A stretch of 58,673 bases of DNA. Origin: Pleurocapsa sp. CCALA 161 (GTDB lineage: Bacteria; Cyanobacteriota; Cyanobacteriia; Cyanobacteriales; Xenococcaceae). Within the stretch, counting starts at the first letter, position 1, and each line of letters begins with the position of its first letter. The notes beneath the pieces were generated by a model. That model made no database searches. It was not told the DNA's origin and saw only the letters and a list, made by a program, of their open reading frames with translations. Below are positions 1 to 9,721 of this stretch, piece by piece. The translations under genes were made by a program, and so were the position numbers. The stretch is from assembly GCF_003003995.1 (NCBI RefSeq), contig NZ_PVWF01000015.1, positions 1-58,673 on the forward strand, written 5' to 3'.

Positions 1-54
1 ATTCGACTTTTGATGCATTACTTAAGATTTAAACGAGTCCCTATTTTTACTTAA

Positions 55-210
55 TCCACCTTTTATTCAGCAACGCCCTGTCAAAAAGATATTTTAGAGC
101 AGGCAAATATTCAGGCAAAGGAAGCGATCGCACAGCTTTTAAATAGTACTGGACATCAGCAGATTCAAGTTAATACTGCGCCTGCTGTCTGTGACATTAC
201 GAGAAAATAA
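55..210 (+). pseudogene. C-terminal fragment of a DUF4230-like protein
   Basis: An open stretch with no start codon runs from just after a stop at 52-54 to a stop at 208-210. It encodes a helical tail beginning SATPCQKDILEQANIQAKEA and ending with a cysteine and DITRK. The pattern of a cysteine, then LxQAN, then an LL-x(3)-G-x(3)-I-x-V end resembles, from memory, the C-terminus of cyanobacterial DUF4230 proteins. The frame is closed upstream, so this is either a truncated relic or the end of a frameshifted gene starting left of the window. The family assignment is tentative. Confidence 0.35.
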
Positions 211-407
211 ATCATTGTTTGAGCAACTAATTAAACCAGTTTATTTAAATTATTTTCTGGGAATTGGGCTGGGAATTCAGATTAATTAAGCTAATTATGT
301 GAGACTATATAATAATTGAGCGACTAATTTAAGTATTTTTACTCCTTACATTTTTGAAAATTATCAATGATAATTAAGTCAAAAATTTTCACTTTGGCTT
401 GTTAATA

Positions 408-617
408 ATGTCAGCAAACATAGTTACTTGGTATTGGATCATCTGCTTGATGGTCTTTGTCTATTGGTTTAGCCTTTTTTACTCAGATTACAGCACCTCT
501 AAACTCGATCTAATTTCTTGGTGTGTTCTGTTGATTGCGTCTTTATTTTGGCCAATTGTTTTACCCGTATCTAGCTGGGAATTAAGCCGCAAAAGTTTGC
601 ATAATATTTTGTTATAG
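408..617 (+). CDS. Small membrane protein, two predicted TM segments
   Basis: A 69-residue protein starting at ATG 408 (MSANIVTWYW...). An in-frame TTG lies 9 bases upstream but ATG is the simpler choice. Two hydrophobic stretches, roughly residues 5-24 and 34-54, suggest a small bitopic or hairpin inner or thylakoid membrane protein. No family is recognised and no catalytic motif is visible. Its 3' end overlaps the convergent gene at 612-821 by six bases, so the two share a tight tail-to-tail junction. The function cannot be deduced. Confidence 0.55.
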   Translation: MSANIVTWYWIICLMVFVYWFSLFYSDYSTSKLDLISWCVLLIASLFWPIVLPVSSWELSRKSLHNILL

Positions 618-821
618 CTGGGGTTCAATTCTTGTTTGAGGAAGCTCTGGAGCAATATTGCCTCGATTGGTTTTTGGCTGCAATTTAGGATCTACCTTGA
701 CTTGGTACCCCATGTGTTCGAATTGTTCAACAAACTCTGTGGCACTATATTTTTGGTTAGATTTATTCGATTTAACAGTGGCTTGCTGCCTTAATTTTTT
801 GAGCTTGGCTTTTCTACCCAT
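612..821 (-). CDS. Small basic hypothetical protein
   Basis: A 69-residue protein with a lysine/arginine-rich N-terminus (MGRKAKLKKLRQQ), then a short segment, ATEFVEQFEHMGYQVKVDP, that looks like a folded alpha-beta unit. The tail is rich in proline and asparagine. The basic head is compatible with RNA or ribosome binding, but that is only an impression from composition. The gene converges on and overlaps the small membrane protein gene at 408-617. No family name is assigned. Confidence 0.55.
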   Translation of the reverse strand: MGRKAKLKKLRQQATVKSNKSNQKYSATEFVEQFEHMGYQVKVDPKLQPKTNRGNIAPELPQTRIEPQL

Positions 822-907
822 AATATTTTATATATTTGATCGCAATTCACGGACAAAATCTGTTGGCTTAATTTTTAATCGGTAAAGTTTATGTGGCAGT
901 AAGCAGA

Positions 908-1342
908 TTACGGCACTACATTTACAGTGTAGCTTAATTTAAAAGGCGCAAAGCTCTGATCTTTAGCTGTACCGCTGATTTCTAGCTCGTATGCTCCCCC
1001 CTGGGGAAAGGTTATTTTTGCACCAGGTATTTCCCGATATTTTTCTACATTAATAGGGATTAATGCAGGTTCAAATAAAGGTGTGGCATCATTAGCGCGA
1101 GGAGTGCGATATACCCGAAGAATACAGTGACATTGGGACAAGGGAATGCTGTTTCCACCACGACGAGTTAAAGCAAACCAGGCTGTGGTTGGTTGATTTA
1201 CCTGGGGATTATGATTAGGTTCAATGTGAAATGTTGCAGCTACCTCTTCAGATACTTCAACATTATGGGCGATCGCTGGTATCGAAGCGAAAGTTAACAG
1301 AGATATGATAGTAACAATTTTAAACTGGTTTAAAAAAAACAT
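908..1342 (-). CDS. Secreted conserved cyanobacterial protein
   Basis: A 144-residue protein with a clear N-terminal export signal: a hydrophobic core at about residues 10-20 followed by an Ala-x-Ala type cleavage site near SIPAIA-HN. The mature part looks like an all-beta, immunoglobulin-like fold. It contains the motif QCHCILRVY, with two cysteines separated by one residue, and a typical beta-sandwich ending GGAYELEISG. Similar small periplasmic proteins are common in cyanobacteria but have no established role that I can name. The CxC pair could bind metal, which is inference only. It stands alone, transcribed away from the response regulator at 1845. Confidence 0.6.
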   Translation of the reverse strand: MFFLNQFKIVTIISLLTFASIPAIAHNVEVSEEVAATFHIEPNHNPQVNQPTTAWFALTRRGGNSIPLSQCHCILRVYRTPRANDATPLFEPALIPINVEKYREIPGAKITFPQGGAYELEISGTAKDQSFAPFKLSYTVNVVP

Positions 1343-1844
1343 CTTATTGTATCTTAATTATATTTAGCTTTAGAACTCACAGGGTTGTGATGAGATATAC
1401 GGAAAACGAACTATTAAGTAGTATTGACAATTTGAGTGATCTCAAAAATGGTGGTGTTGCTGAGATTAGTATTTAATTTTAAGCTTTATCTAACCTTTTA
1501 AGAATTAATTATCTAAAAATACTAACTGTTTTAATTACTAATTATTATTAATAGTTTGTTACTTATCTACTAGACAGAAGTTGTAAAATATTTTACAGTT
1601 ATGTAGTGATTTGTTTAGGTTAAATTGGTGATGCAGCTCATTATAAGCTTGATTGCAATTTGAATTGTTAGGGTTTGATTGGTTGTGTAGCAATTTGAAG
1701 TTACTTAACTACTATTCAAATTTTTAGGACTCAAATAAGATTGCTATAGGTTCGTATTTTTTACTTAGTAATCATTCCAGCTCAAAATATATGTATTTTT
1801 ATTAATCAACATTTATTATAATTATTCAAGCTCAGGGTATATTC
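1343..1844. other. AT-rich intergenic stretch
   Basis: About 500 bases lie between the divergent secreted-protein gene and the response regulator. The stretch is very AT-rich and should hold both promoters. The only open frame of note is a 28-codon ORF at 1390-1476 (MRYTENELLSSIDNLSDLKN..., ending GGVAEISI). It has a leader-like look with two glycines near the end but nothing else supporting a real gene. No RNA gene or repeat is apparent. Confidence 0.4.
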
Positions 1845-2705
1845 GTGATTAAGATACTAGTAGTAGACGATCAAAACTTCACCAGGCAAGCTTTGCAAAC
1901 AATTCTCGAAAATGAGCCAGATTTTCAAGTGGTGGAGAAAGCTACTAGTGGGGTCGAAGCAATTAAGTATTTAGAGCAAAATAGGGTTGATATTACCATT
2001 GTCGATTTAGAAATGCCTGAGATGGACGGTTTAAGCCTAACTAAAATACTTAGTGAACGTTTTCCTGAAACTAAAGCAATCATCCTCAGTAGTCATGACC
2101 ATGAAGATCAGATCAACTCTGCAGTAGAGGCAGGTGCAAGAGGTTATCTGCTAAAAAATACCTCAGCTCAAGAAATTGGGGATACGATTCGTGCTGTACA
2201 GCGAGGTTATTTTCAACTTGGACCAGGATTATTTGAAAAGCTATTGTCCCATTTAATTAAAGAAAAAGAACAGGCTGCCGAGAACTTAATCGACTTACAC
2301 AGTAAGTATGCGCGATCGCTCGTCGAGTTAGAGCAAAAGGTTTTAGCACAAAATGAAGCCTCAAGGAAAGAAATGTATCAAGAGTTAGAGCTTCAGATAC
2401 TTAATATCAAACAAGATTTTCGCTTAGGATTAGGCAATTTCCAGTCGCAGGTAAGTCAGCAGTTACAAACTGGAATTGAAGCTGCAAGCTCTCAAATAAA
2501 CCGTTCTGCACCAGATATGTATAAGGTGGAGATGCAGATTGACCATCGTAATTTGGAACAGCAAAGGTATATTAACACTCTCTTTGCAGGTAATAAACAA
2601 GCTCTTAGAAAACTGGAAAATCAAATTTACATATTGCGCTATTTTGTGACCTTTCTCAGCATTATTTTTTTTATCGTGGGCGTAAGTGTTCTGGTTTTCA
2701 ATTAA
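1845..2705 (+). CDS. Response regulator, REC-coiled-coil-TM
   Basis: A 286-residue protein with a GTG start. Residues 1-120 form a NarL-type receiver domain: acidic pair DD near residue 8, phosphoacceptor Asp in IVDLEMPEMDG, the S/T position in ILSS, and the lysine in YLLKN. The usual LuxR-type DNA-binding helix-turn-helix is missing. Instead a long charged helical or coiled-coil region (about 130-255) leads to one C-terminal transmembrane helix (about 262-284). The protein therefore probably acts at a membrane, not on DNA. A paralogue of the same architecture lies at 41099-42160. No kinase gene is adjacent. Confidence 0.75.
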   Translation: MIKILVVDDQNFTRQALQTILENEPDFQVVEKATSGVEAIKYLEQNRVDITIVDLEMPEMDGLSLTKILSERFPETKAIILSSHDHEDQINSAVEAGARGYLLKNTSAQEIGDTIRAVQRGYFQLGPGLFEKLLSHLIKEKEQAAENLIDLHSKYARSLVELEQKVLAQNEASRKEMYQELELQILNIKQDFRLGLGNFQSQVSQQLQTGIEAASSQINRSAPDMYKVEMQIDHRNLEQQRYINTLFAGNKQALRKLENQIYILRYFVTFLSIIFFIVGVSVLVFN

Positions 2706-2844
2706 AATAGGATTTGTTTAAAGATTTATTGGCAATGCGATCCGCGTAGGCTTTGCCTAATTGCAATTTAGTGACTCAAGATTTTGCTACTTGTTTCGGT
2801 AATCCCTACAAGACTAATTAATTTAATAATTTAGATAATGTTTT

Positions 2845-2871
2845 TTAGCACTCACTACTGAAGAGTGCTAA
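2845..2871. promoter_or_regulatory. CIRCE element (HrcA operator)
   Basis: A perfect inverted repeat TTAGCACTC-N9-GAGTGCTAA lies 40 bases before the groEL start codon. This is the exact consensus of the CIRCE operator bound by the heat-shock repressor HrcA. It predicts HrcA-controlled, heat-inducible expression of the downstream chaperonin gene. Confidence 0.96.
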
Positions 2872-2889
2872 ATTTGCAAATGAAAGTAG

Positions 2890-4593
<1,704 letters not shown>

Positions 4594-4647
4594 TGCCCGC
4601 TACTCTATCTAATTAGATGAGTCACAAGTTTAATAATTTAATATTTT

Positions 4648-4682
4648 GAGGTAGTTCTTTGGATTAGACTACCTCTTTTTTT
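4648..4682 (+). terminator. Rho-independent terminator of groL
   Basis: An 8-bp perfect stem (GAGGTAGT pairing with ACTACCTC) encloses a 12-base loop and is followed by seven T residues. It lies 55 bases after the groEL stop codon and should end that transcript. Confidence 0.85.
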
Positions 4683-4876
4683 GTAGGTAAAGTAAAAACA
4701 ATAATAATCCTCTATGAAGAGAATTTCCTTGAAAAATGAAGATTAGATAAAATTACAGACATTTCCTTTAAAATTTAGAAAATGCTTGGGGTAAATACTA
4801 GCTTGTTTGAATGGTAAATTTTCAATCTCAGTCAATTAACTTAAGTAAAATTATTTATATATTTTTTAACTAGCTA

Positions 4877-6787
4877 ATGTTAAAGCTATTTCTAAATCTT
4901 TTTTCCAGCGAAGCCAAGTCAACGCAGACGGCTATCGTTAAGTCTGATGTCTCCAAATGGGAGGCGCAAATTGCTCAAGCGGATACTTTCTGGGAACAAG
5001 GAAAAATAAGCGAAGCTGTGGCAATTTATGATTTAGCAATTGAACAACATCCTCACCTGCCAGAAATTAAGCAGCGTTTGGCAGGGCGTATGAAGCACCA
5101 GATAGATCTTGCCATCGCTTACCAAAAATTAGCTATCAGTTTAAAAAAACAGGGCAAAATTGAACAAGCAGCTAATTACTATCGTCAAGCAATTAGTCTT
5201 AAAGCCCTAACAGGAAATACTAAAAATCAATTATTAGGTTCTCATGTTGCTCCTGTCAAAAAACCGCCAATTCCTGTTGCTAGTTTAAAGGAAGCTGCCT
5301 TTTCTTTTCAGCCCTTGACTAACAATTTGGCGATCGCTAGAGTGAGATCGCTATCCCCAAGCTTGCCTAACCTTGAAGCAGTAGTTGACCCCACTCCAAG
5401 TTTTTCGCCCCGCATTAAGGCAATTAATCCTGAACAGGCAAAACAAATAGATTGGGAAACGGCACAGGTTTACTTCCAAAAAGCACTAGACCATCTTGAA
5501 AAGCAAGAATGGGAACAGTCAGCATTAGCTTGTAAACAAGCCACGCAAATCATGCCTAAGATGGCAGAAGCATATAAAATTTGGGGTAATGCTCTCCAAA
5601 GAATGGGTCAAACTGGAGAAGCCATGGCTTGCTATGCTAGAGCGGTAGAGGTGAAACCTAACTTAGCTGATGTATACGCGGGTATTGCCGATATTTATGC
5701 TCAACAATTAAAATGGCAGCAGGCAATCAAGCATTATCAAAAAGCGATTATTATCAAGCCCAGTGCCAAAACCCATCGCAAACTAGCGGCAATCTGGGAA
5801 GAAGTTGGTGAAACTGAGAAAGCAGAGTTTAGTCTTGATCGGGCTTCAGAATTGGAGTTATCTGACAGCTCAACTAGCAACACCCCCAATTCAGAATTAG
5901 TAGCAATCAACCACAATAATATTGAAGAGGCTGTAGCGTCTTATTGTCAGGCAGCAAGGCAGTTGGAGCAAAATAACCAGTGGCAACTAGCAGCAAAATA
6001 CTATCGGCAAGCTGTCAACTTAAGTATGTCACGCCCTGCTTTAGCTGCGTCTAAATCAACTCACAATCAGCCAGAGTTATCTCAAATACCTTCGTTTTCA
6101 CAGCAGCCTCAAACAAAAGATGTTTTCAGTCAATTAGACAAAGCAATTCAACGTTATCATCAGCAAGCAAAGTTGCAGCCTAGCTCTCCTAAAATTTTTA
6201 CAGATCTTGGCAATCTTTACGCTAAAAAAAATAAGTTCTCTGAAGCGATCGCCTGCTATCATCAAGCGATTAAGTTAAACCTTAAATATCCTAATGCACA
6301 CCTAGGTTTAGCCAGAACTTTACTCAAAGCTGGCAAGCAGCAAGAATTTGTTAAGGAGATGCAGCTAGCTTTGGCTTTACAGCCCAATATTGGCACGGCA
6401 ATAGATCGATTCTCTCTGGCAGATGCCTTGGTTGAGCAGAATCAAGAACAACAGGCAACTGGTTTTTATCATCAGGTAATAACTCTCGATCCTACATTTT
6501 CTTCTTCATATCATCGTTTAAGCGATCTTTTAAGTAGGCAAGGAAAACACGAACAGGCGATCGCATTGTTAGAACAAGGAATTAGGCAAAATCCACATAA
6601 TCCCGAATCATATTATTTATTGGCCCTTCAATGGGAAAAGCTGGAAAATTGGGACAAGGCGGTCAAAACTTATAGTCAAGTACTGCAAATAGAGCCTCAA
6701 TATCCTGAAGCATCGAAAAAGTTAAATCATGCTTTAGCGCAAAAACTGAAGCGTAATCTTCAAATGCAAAATAAATCTAATCAATAA
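4877..6787 (+). CDS. TPR-repeat protein
   Basis: A 636-residue protein made mostly of tetratricopeptide repeats, which form helical protein-binding scaffolds. Repeat signatures such as AEAYKIWGNALQRMGQTGEA, FTDLGNLYAKKNKFSEAIAC and SYYLLALQWEKLENWDKAVK are spaced at 34-residue intervals. They cluster at roughly residues 25-110, 185-320 and 415-620. The linkers between clusters are rich in Ser, Pro and Gln. There is no signal peptide, TM segment or enzymatic domain, so it is probably a cytosolic adaptor. The partner is unknown. It lies alone between groEL and the gene-less stretch before recN. Confidence 0.8.
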   Translation: MLKLFLNLFSSEAKSTQTAIVKSDVSKWEAQIAQADTFWEQGKISEAVAIYDLAIEQHPHLPEIKQRLAGRMKHQIDLAIAYQKLAISLKKQGKIEQAANYYRQAISLKALTGNTKNQLLGSHVAPVKKPPIPVASLKEAAFSFQPLTNNLAIARVRSLSPSLPNLEAVVDPTPSFSPRIKAINPEQAKQIDWETAQVYFQKALDHLEKQEWEQSALACKQATQIMPKMAEAYKIWGNALQRMGQTGEAMACYARAVEVKPNLADVYAGIADIYAQQLKWQQAIKHYQKAIIIKPSAKTHRKLAAIWEEVGETEKAEFSLDRASELELSDSSTSNTPNSELVAINHNNIEEAVASYCQAARQLEQNNQWQLAAKYYRQAVNLSMSRPALAASKSTHNQPELSQIPSFSQQPQTKDVFSQLDKAIQRYHQQAKLQPSSPKIFTDLGNLYAKKNKFSEAIACYHQAIKLNLKYPNAHLGLARTLLKAGKQQEFVKEMQLALALQPNIGTAIDRFSLADALVEQNQEQQATGFYHQVITLDPTFSSSYHRLSDLLSRQGKHEQAIALLEQGIRQNPHNPESYYLLALQWEKLENWDKAVKTYSQVLQIEPQYPEASKKLNHALAQKLKRNLQMQNKSNQ

Positions 6788-7302
6788 AAAAGATTTTTAT
6801 AAATTAATGTCGGGCTGAAAACTCATGCGTCTTGTACCTTGAGATGAAAGCCCGACCAGGAAACAAACATCCGAAGGATACCGCTTAAATCGAGAACTTG
6901 AACTTAAAATCAAAATCTGAAATAATACAATAACTACAAATGAAAGAGTCCGTTCTGATACATGGCATCCCAACAGGGAAAGAGGAATTGTAAGCGACGA
7001 CGGGTAGCTCCCTTACAGAGGCGTAACAACGATATTGTAGTCGAACCATGAAAACTTAAAGTTAGAGGTTCTGTCGAAGAATACGTCCGACAGGTAAAAA
7101 CTTTAGCGTGAGCGTAAAAAACTCTAATTCTCTCTTCTACCTTTGGGTCGGAAGAGCAGGGCGTGACACCACGCGGTGTGGCAACTTTGGTTGTCTTGTC
7201 AATCGTCCGAACGTAACGCATCATTTGGTGTAGTTACAAGCTGCATCCGCTTGTCGGTGCAGTAATTGACTATTAGTTCCAGCTAGCCCTAACCTTATAT
7301 AG
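6788..7302. other. Gene-less, apparently structured region before recN
   Basis: About 510 bases without a convincing gene. The stretch looks visibly richer in G and C than other spacers here and contains many complementary segments. These include GTCGGGCT (6809-6816) with AGCCCGAC (6849-6856), TGTAAG with CTTACA near 6990-7015, CTGTCG with CGACAG near 7073-7095, CTCTTC with GAAGAG near 7134-7158, and ACACC with GGTGT near 7165-7180. A 96-codon minus-strand frame (6934-7224) crosses it but has no recognisable protein features. It may be a structured RNA or the eroded end of a transposon, for example an IS200/IS605-type end with its non-coding RNA. I could not match it to SRP RNA, RNase P, tmRNA or a group I or II intron. 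Confidence 0.45.
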
Positions 7303-9060
7303 ATGCTCGTTAATCTAAAAATTAATAATTTTGCTCTAGTTGATTCCTTAGAACTTAATTTAGACAATGGATTAAACGTTTTGACTGGGGAAACAGGAGC
7401 GGGTAAATCGATTATTCTTGACGCGATTGACATGGTGTTGGGAGGGAAAGCAAATAGCCGTATGATTCGCACAGGTAGCGATCGCTCGACGATTGAAGCT
7501 ACTTTCCAAATTAATCCTAGTTTGAGTGCTTGGCTCGCGGCGCAGGAGATCGATCCTCTAGAGGAAGATACTTTAGTTTGCAGTCGCGAGATTGTGATTA
7601 ATAAGACTAATTTGCGCTCCCGCAGTCGCGTCAACGGAGTGTTGGTAAATCTGCCGTTAATGTCTCAATTGCGATCGCGGTTGGTGGAAATTACCGCCCA
7701 GGGTCAAACGGTCAACTTATTAATTGCCGAACAGCAACGGCATTTATTAGATGCTTATGGTGGCAAGGGGATAGGTAAGCAGTTAACTCTAGTTGCTCAA
7801 GCTTATGAGGCAACCCAGCAGGCAAAGCGAGAATTAAATAAGCGGATTCAGTCGGAACAGGAATTATTGCAACGACAAGATTTAATTAAGTTTCAACTTA
7901 AGGATTTAGACGAAGCAGAATTGAGGGATGAGCATGAATTAGATGAACTAGAGCAAGAACGGGATCGCTTATCTCATGTGGTTGAGCTACAGCAATTGGG
8001 TAATCAAGCTTATAAACTGCTTTATGAAGGAGACGATGATGCACCAGCAGGGGCGGATCTATTGGGTCAGGCGGAATCTTGTTTAATGGAGATGGTGGAA
8101 TATGATTCTGAGTTAAACCCGATTTTAGAAATGGTGCAGTCAGGATTAGTGCAGATTGTTGAAGCAGGGCAGCAAATCAATGGCTACAGCGAGGGATTGG
8201 AGGCTGATCCAGAGAGGTTAGAAGAGATTGAAGCCAGAATTAGGCAGTTAAAGAGTATTTGTCGCAAATATGGCCCAGATTTAAGTGATGCGATCGCTCT
8301 TTACGAACAGCTACAGTCTGAATTGGCTCTAATTACTGGGGGTGGACAATCCATTGCCACTTTGGAATCAGCATATCAAGAGGCTTTGGCACAGCTTACT
8401 ACAGCATCTAAGCAACTCACTCAACTTAGGCAAAAGGCAGCAACTAAATTAGAAAAGCAGCTAGTCAAAGAATTGAAACCCCTGGCGATGGATAAGGTGG
8501 TGTTTGAATGTCGTTTGATTGAATGTTCGCCAACGGCAATGGGTGCAGACAGGATCGTATTTTACTTTAGCCCCAATGCGGGAGAAGAGATTCAGCCCCT
8601 CTCCGTCATTGCTTCGGGGGGAGAAATGAGCCGTTTTCTTTTGGCATTAAAAGCCTGTTTTTCGGGGGCAGAAGAAAGTTATGGGACTTTAATCTTTGAT
8701 GAAATTGATGCGGGAGTATCGGGAAAAGTGGCTCAAGCGATCGCCGAAAAACTCCACCAACTTGGTCAACAGCATCAGGTGTTGTGTGTCACTCACCAGC
8801 CACTAATTGCTGCGATGGCAAACGGGCATTTCAAAGTCGAAAAAACCATTATTGAAGAGGGTAGCAAATCTCCAGGACAAAATGGTAATAGCCTGGTGGA
8901 TATTCGCACAGTGGTTAGAGTTAAAGCTTTAGCTAATCATCAGGTACGAGCAGAAGAGTTAGCTCAAATTACAGGAGGACATTCCGCCGAAGATGCGATC
9001 GCCTTTGCTGAGTCTTTATTAACTAAAGCTGCTAGGTATCGCGCTACTCAAGGGCAGTAG
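7303..9060 (+). CDS. recN: DNA repair protein RecN
   Basis: A 585-residue SMC-like ATPase that acts early in double-strand-break repair by holding DNA ends. The N-terminal Walker A GETGAGKS is at about residues 29-36. Long coiled-coil arms occupy roughly 160-220 and 300-390. The C-terminal half carries the ABC signature SGGEMSRF, the Walker B region LIFDEIDAGVSG and the switch histidine in VTHQP. Length and domain order are normal for RecN. Transcription runs out of the structured stretch upstream. A heptanucleotide tandem repeat begins right after the stop codon. Confidence 0.96.
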   Translation: MLVNLKINNFALVDSLELNLDNGLNVLTGETGAGKSIILDAIDMVLGGKANSRMIRTGSDRSTIEATFQINPSLSAWLAAQEIDPLEEDTLVCSREIVINKTNLRSRSRVNGVLVNLPLMSQLRSRLVEITAQGQTVNLLIAEQQRHLLDAYGGKGIGKQLTLVAQAYEATQQAKRELNKRIQSEQELLQRQDLIKFQLKDLDEAELRDEHELDELEQERDRLSHVVELQQLGNQAYKLLYEGDDDAPAGADLLGQAESCLMEMVEYDSELNPILEMVQSGLVQIVEAGQQINGYSEGLEADPERLEEIEARIRQLKSICRKYGPDLSDAIALYEQLQSELALITGGGQSIATLESAYQEALAQLTTASKQLTQLRQKAATKLEKQLVKELKPLAMDKVVFECRLIECSPTAMGADRIVFYFSPNAGEEIQPLSVIASGGEMSRFLLALKACFSGAEESYGTLIFDEIDAGVSGKVAQAIAEKLHQLGQQHQVLCVTHQPLIAAMANGHFKVEKTIIEEGSKSPGQNGNSLVDIRTVVRVKALANHQVRAEELAQITGGHSAEDAIAFAESLLTKAARYRATQGQ

Positions 9061-9095
9061 GTAGTAGGTAGTAGGTAGTAGGTAGTAGGTAGTAG
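9061..9095. repeat. Short tandem repeat, 5 x GTAGTAG
   Basis: Five perfect copies of the 7-mer GTAGTAG follow the recN stop codon directly; part of a further unit (GTAG) overlaps the end of the gene. Heptameric short tandemly repeated repetitive sequences are a known feature of cyanobacterial genomes. Copy number is likely to vary between strains. Confidence 0.9.
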
Positions 9096-9202
9096 ATATT
9101 AGTAAAAAAATGTCCTAACATTGTCTAGTTTTACTATAAAAGCTTTTTTCAGCCGAGGGTAAAACCAGTCAATCTAAACCTAGCTGATCCATCCCGAACA
9201 TT

Positions 9203-9598
9203 CTAACTTGTAACCAATACAGGGCAAGAAGAAAGATTAATTACGCGGTTGGTGACGCTCTCCGCAGCAGCTTCTTCATCGATTAAGCCTAAACCCCGAC
9301 AACTCATAATAATCAAGTCGGCATTGATTTCATCGGCAACATCACAGATAGTAAAAGCGGGTAAGCCTTCTCTTTCCAAAGTTTCGGCAGAGATTCCCTG
9401 ATTAGCAAAAAATAATTTGGCTTCTTGCAGCAGTTTTGCTACCTGCGTTTCTGAACTCATCACGCCATCCTCTTTGGTTTCGACTACAGAAAGAATAGTT
9501 AGTCTACTTTGATGAGTTTTAACCATATCCGCCGTCAGTTGAATTCCTTTGCGCGCTTCTCTACTTAATTCGATGGGGAATAAAATATTTCTGAACAT
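9203..9598 (-). CDS. Universal stress protein (UspA family)
   Basis: A 131-residue single-domain Usp protein of Rossmann-like alpha/beta fold. Typical features are the N-terminal MFRNILFPIELS strand, the LTILSVVE strand and the C-terminal segment ADLIIMSCRGLG, which ends in VTNRVINLSSCPVLVT. The ATP-binding Usp pattern G-x2-G-x9-G-S/T is only partly kept, because the third glycine is replaced (ESVTN). It may therefore be of the non-ATP-binding type. The gene is monocistronic. Confidence 0.88.
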   Translation of the reverse strand: MFRNILFPIELSREARKGIQLTADMVKTHQSRLTILSVVETKEDGVMSSETQVAKLLQEAKLFFANQGISAETLEREGLPAFTICDVADEINADLIIMSCRGLGLIDEEAAAESVTNRVINLSSCPVLVTS

Positions 9599-9721
9599 AA
9601 AAAAATATTAATACTAGGTAATGATACTGCTGCAATGAATCATTGTGTCAGAAAAGCCTCTGCTGATTCAGAAAATTTACCAATTTTAATTATTAATGCC
9701 AGTATTAATCTCAGTTTAGCT

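Noticed and set aside
1390-1476. 28-codon ORF with a leader-peptide look
   Set aside because: Too short, no ribosome-binding site that stands out, and no modification or export genes nearby.
2745-2768. Palindrome-like segment before the CIRCE site
   Set aside because: Imperfect, and no second copy was recognised in the window, so repeat status cannot be shown.
6846-6885. Weak likeness to the SRP RNA apical loop (GACCAGG...CCGAAGGA)
   Set aside because: Only short matches, without the conserved paired framework of SRP RNA.
6934-7224. A 96-codon minus-strand frame before recN
   Set aside because: Its translation has no domain-like pattern, its start lies next to unrelated sequence, and the DNA is better described as a series of short inverted repeats.
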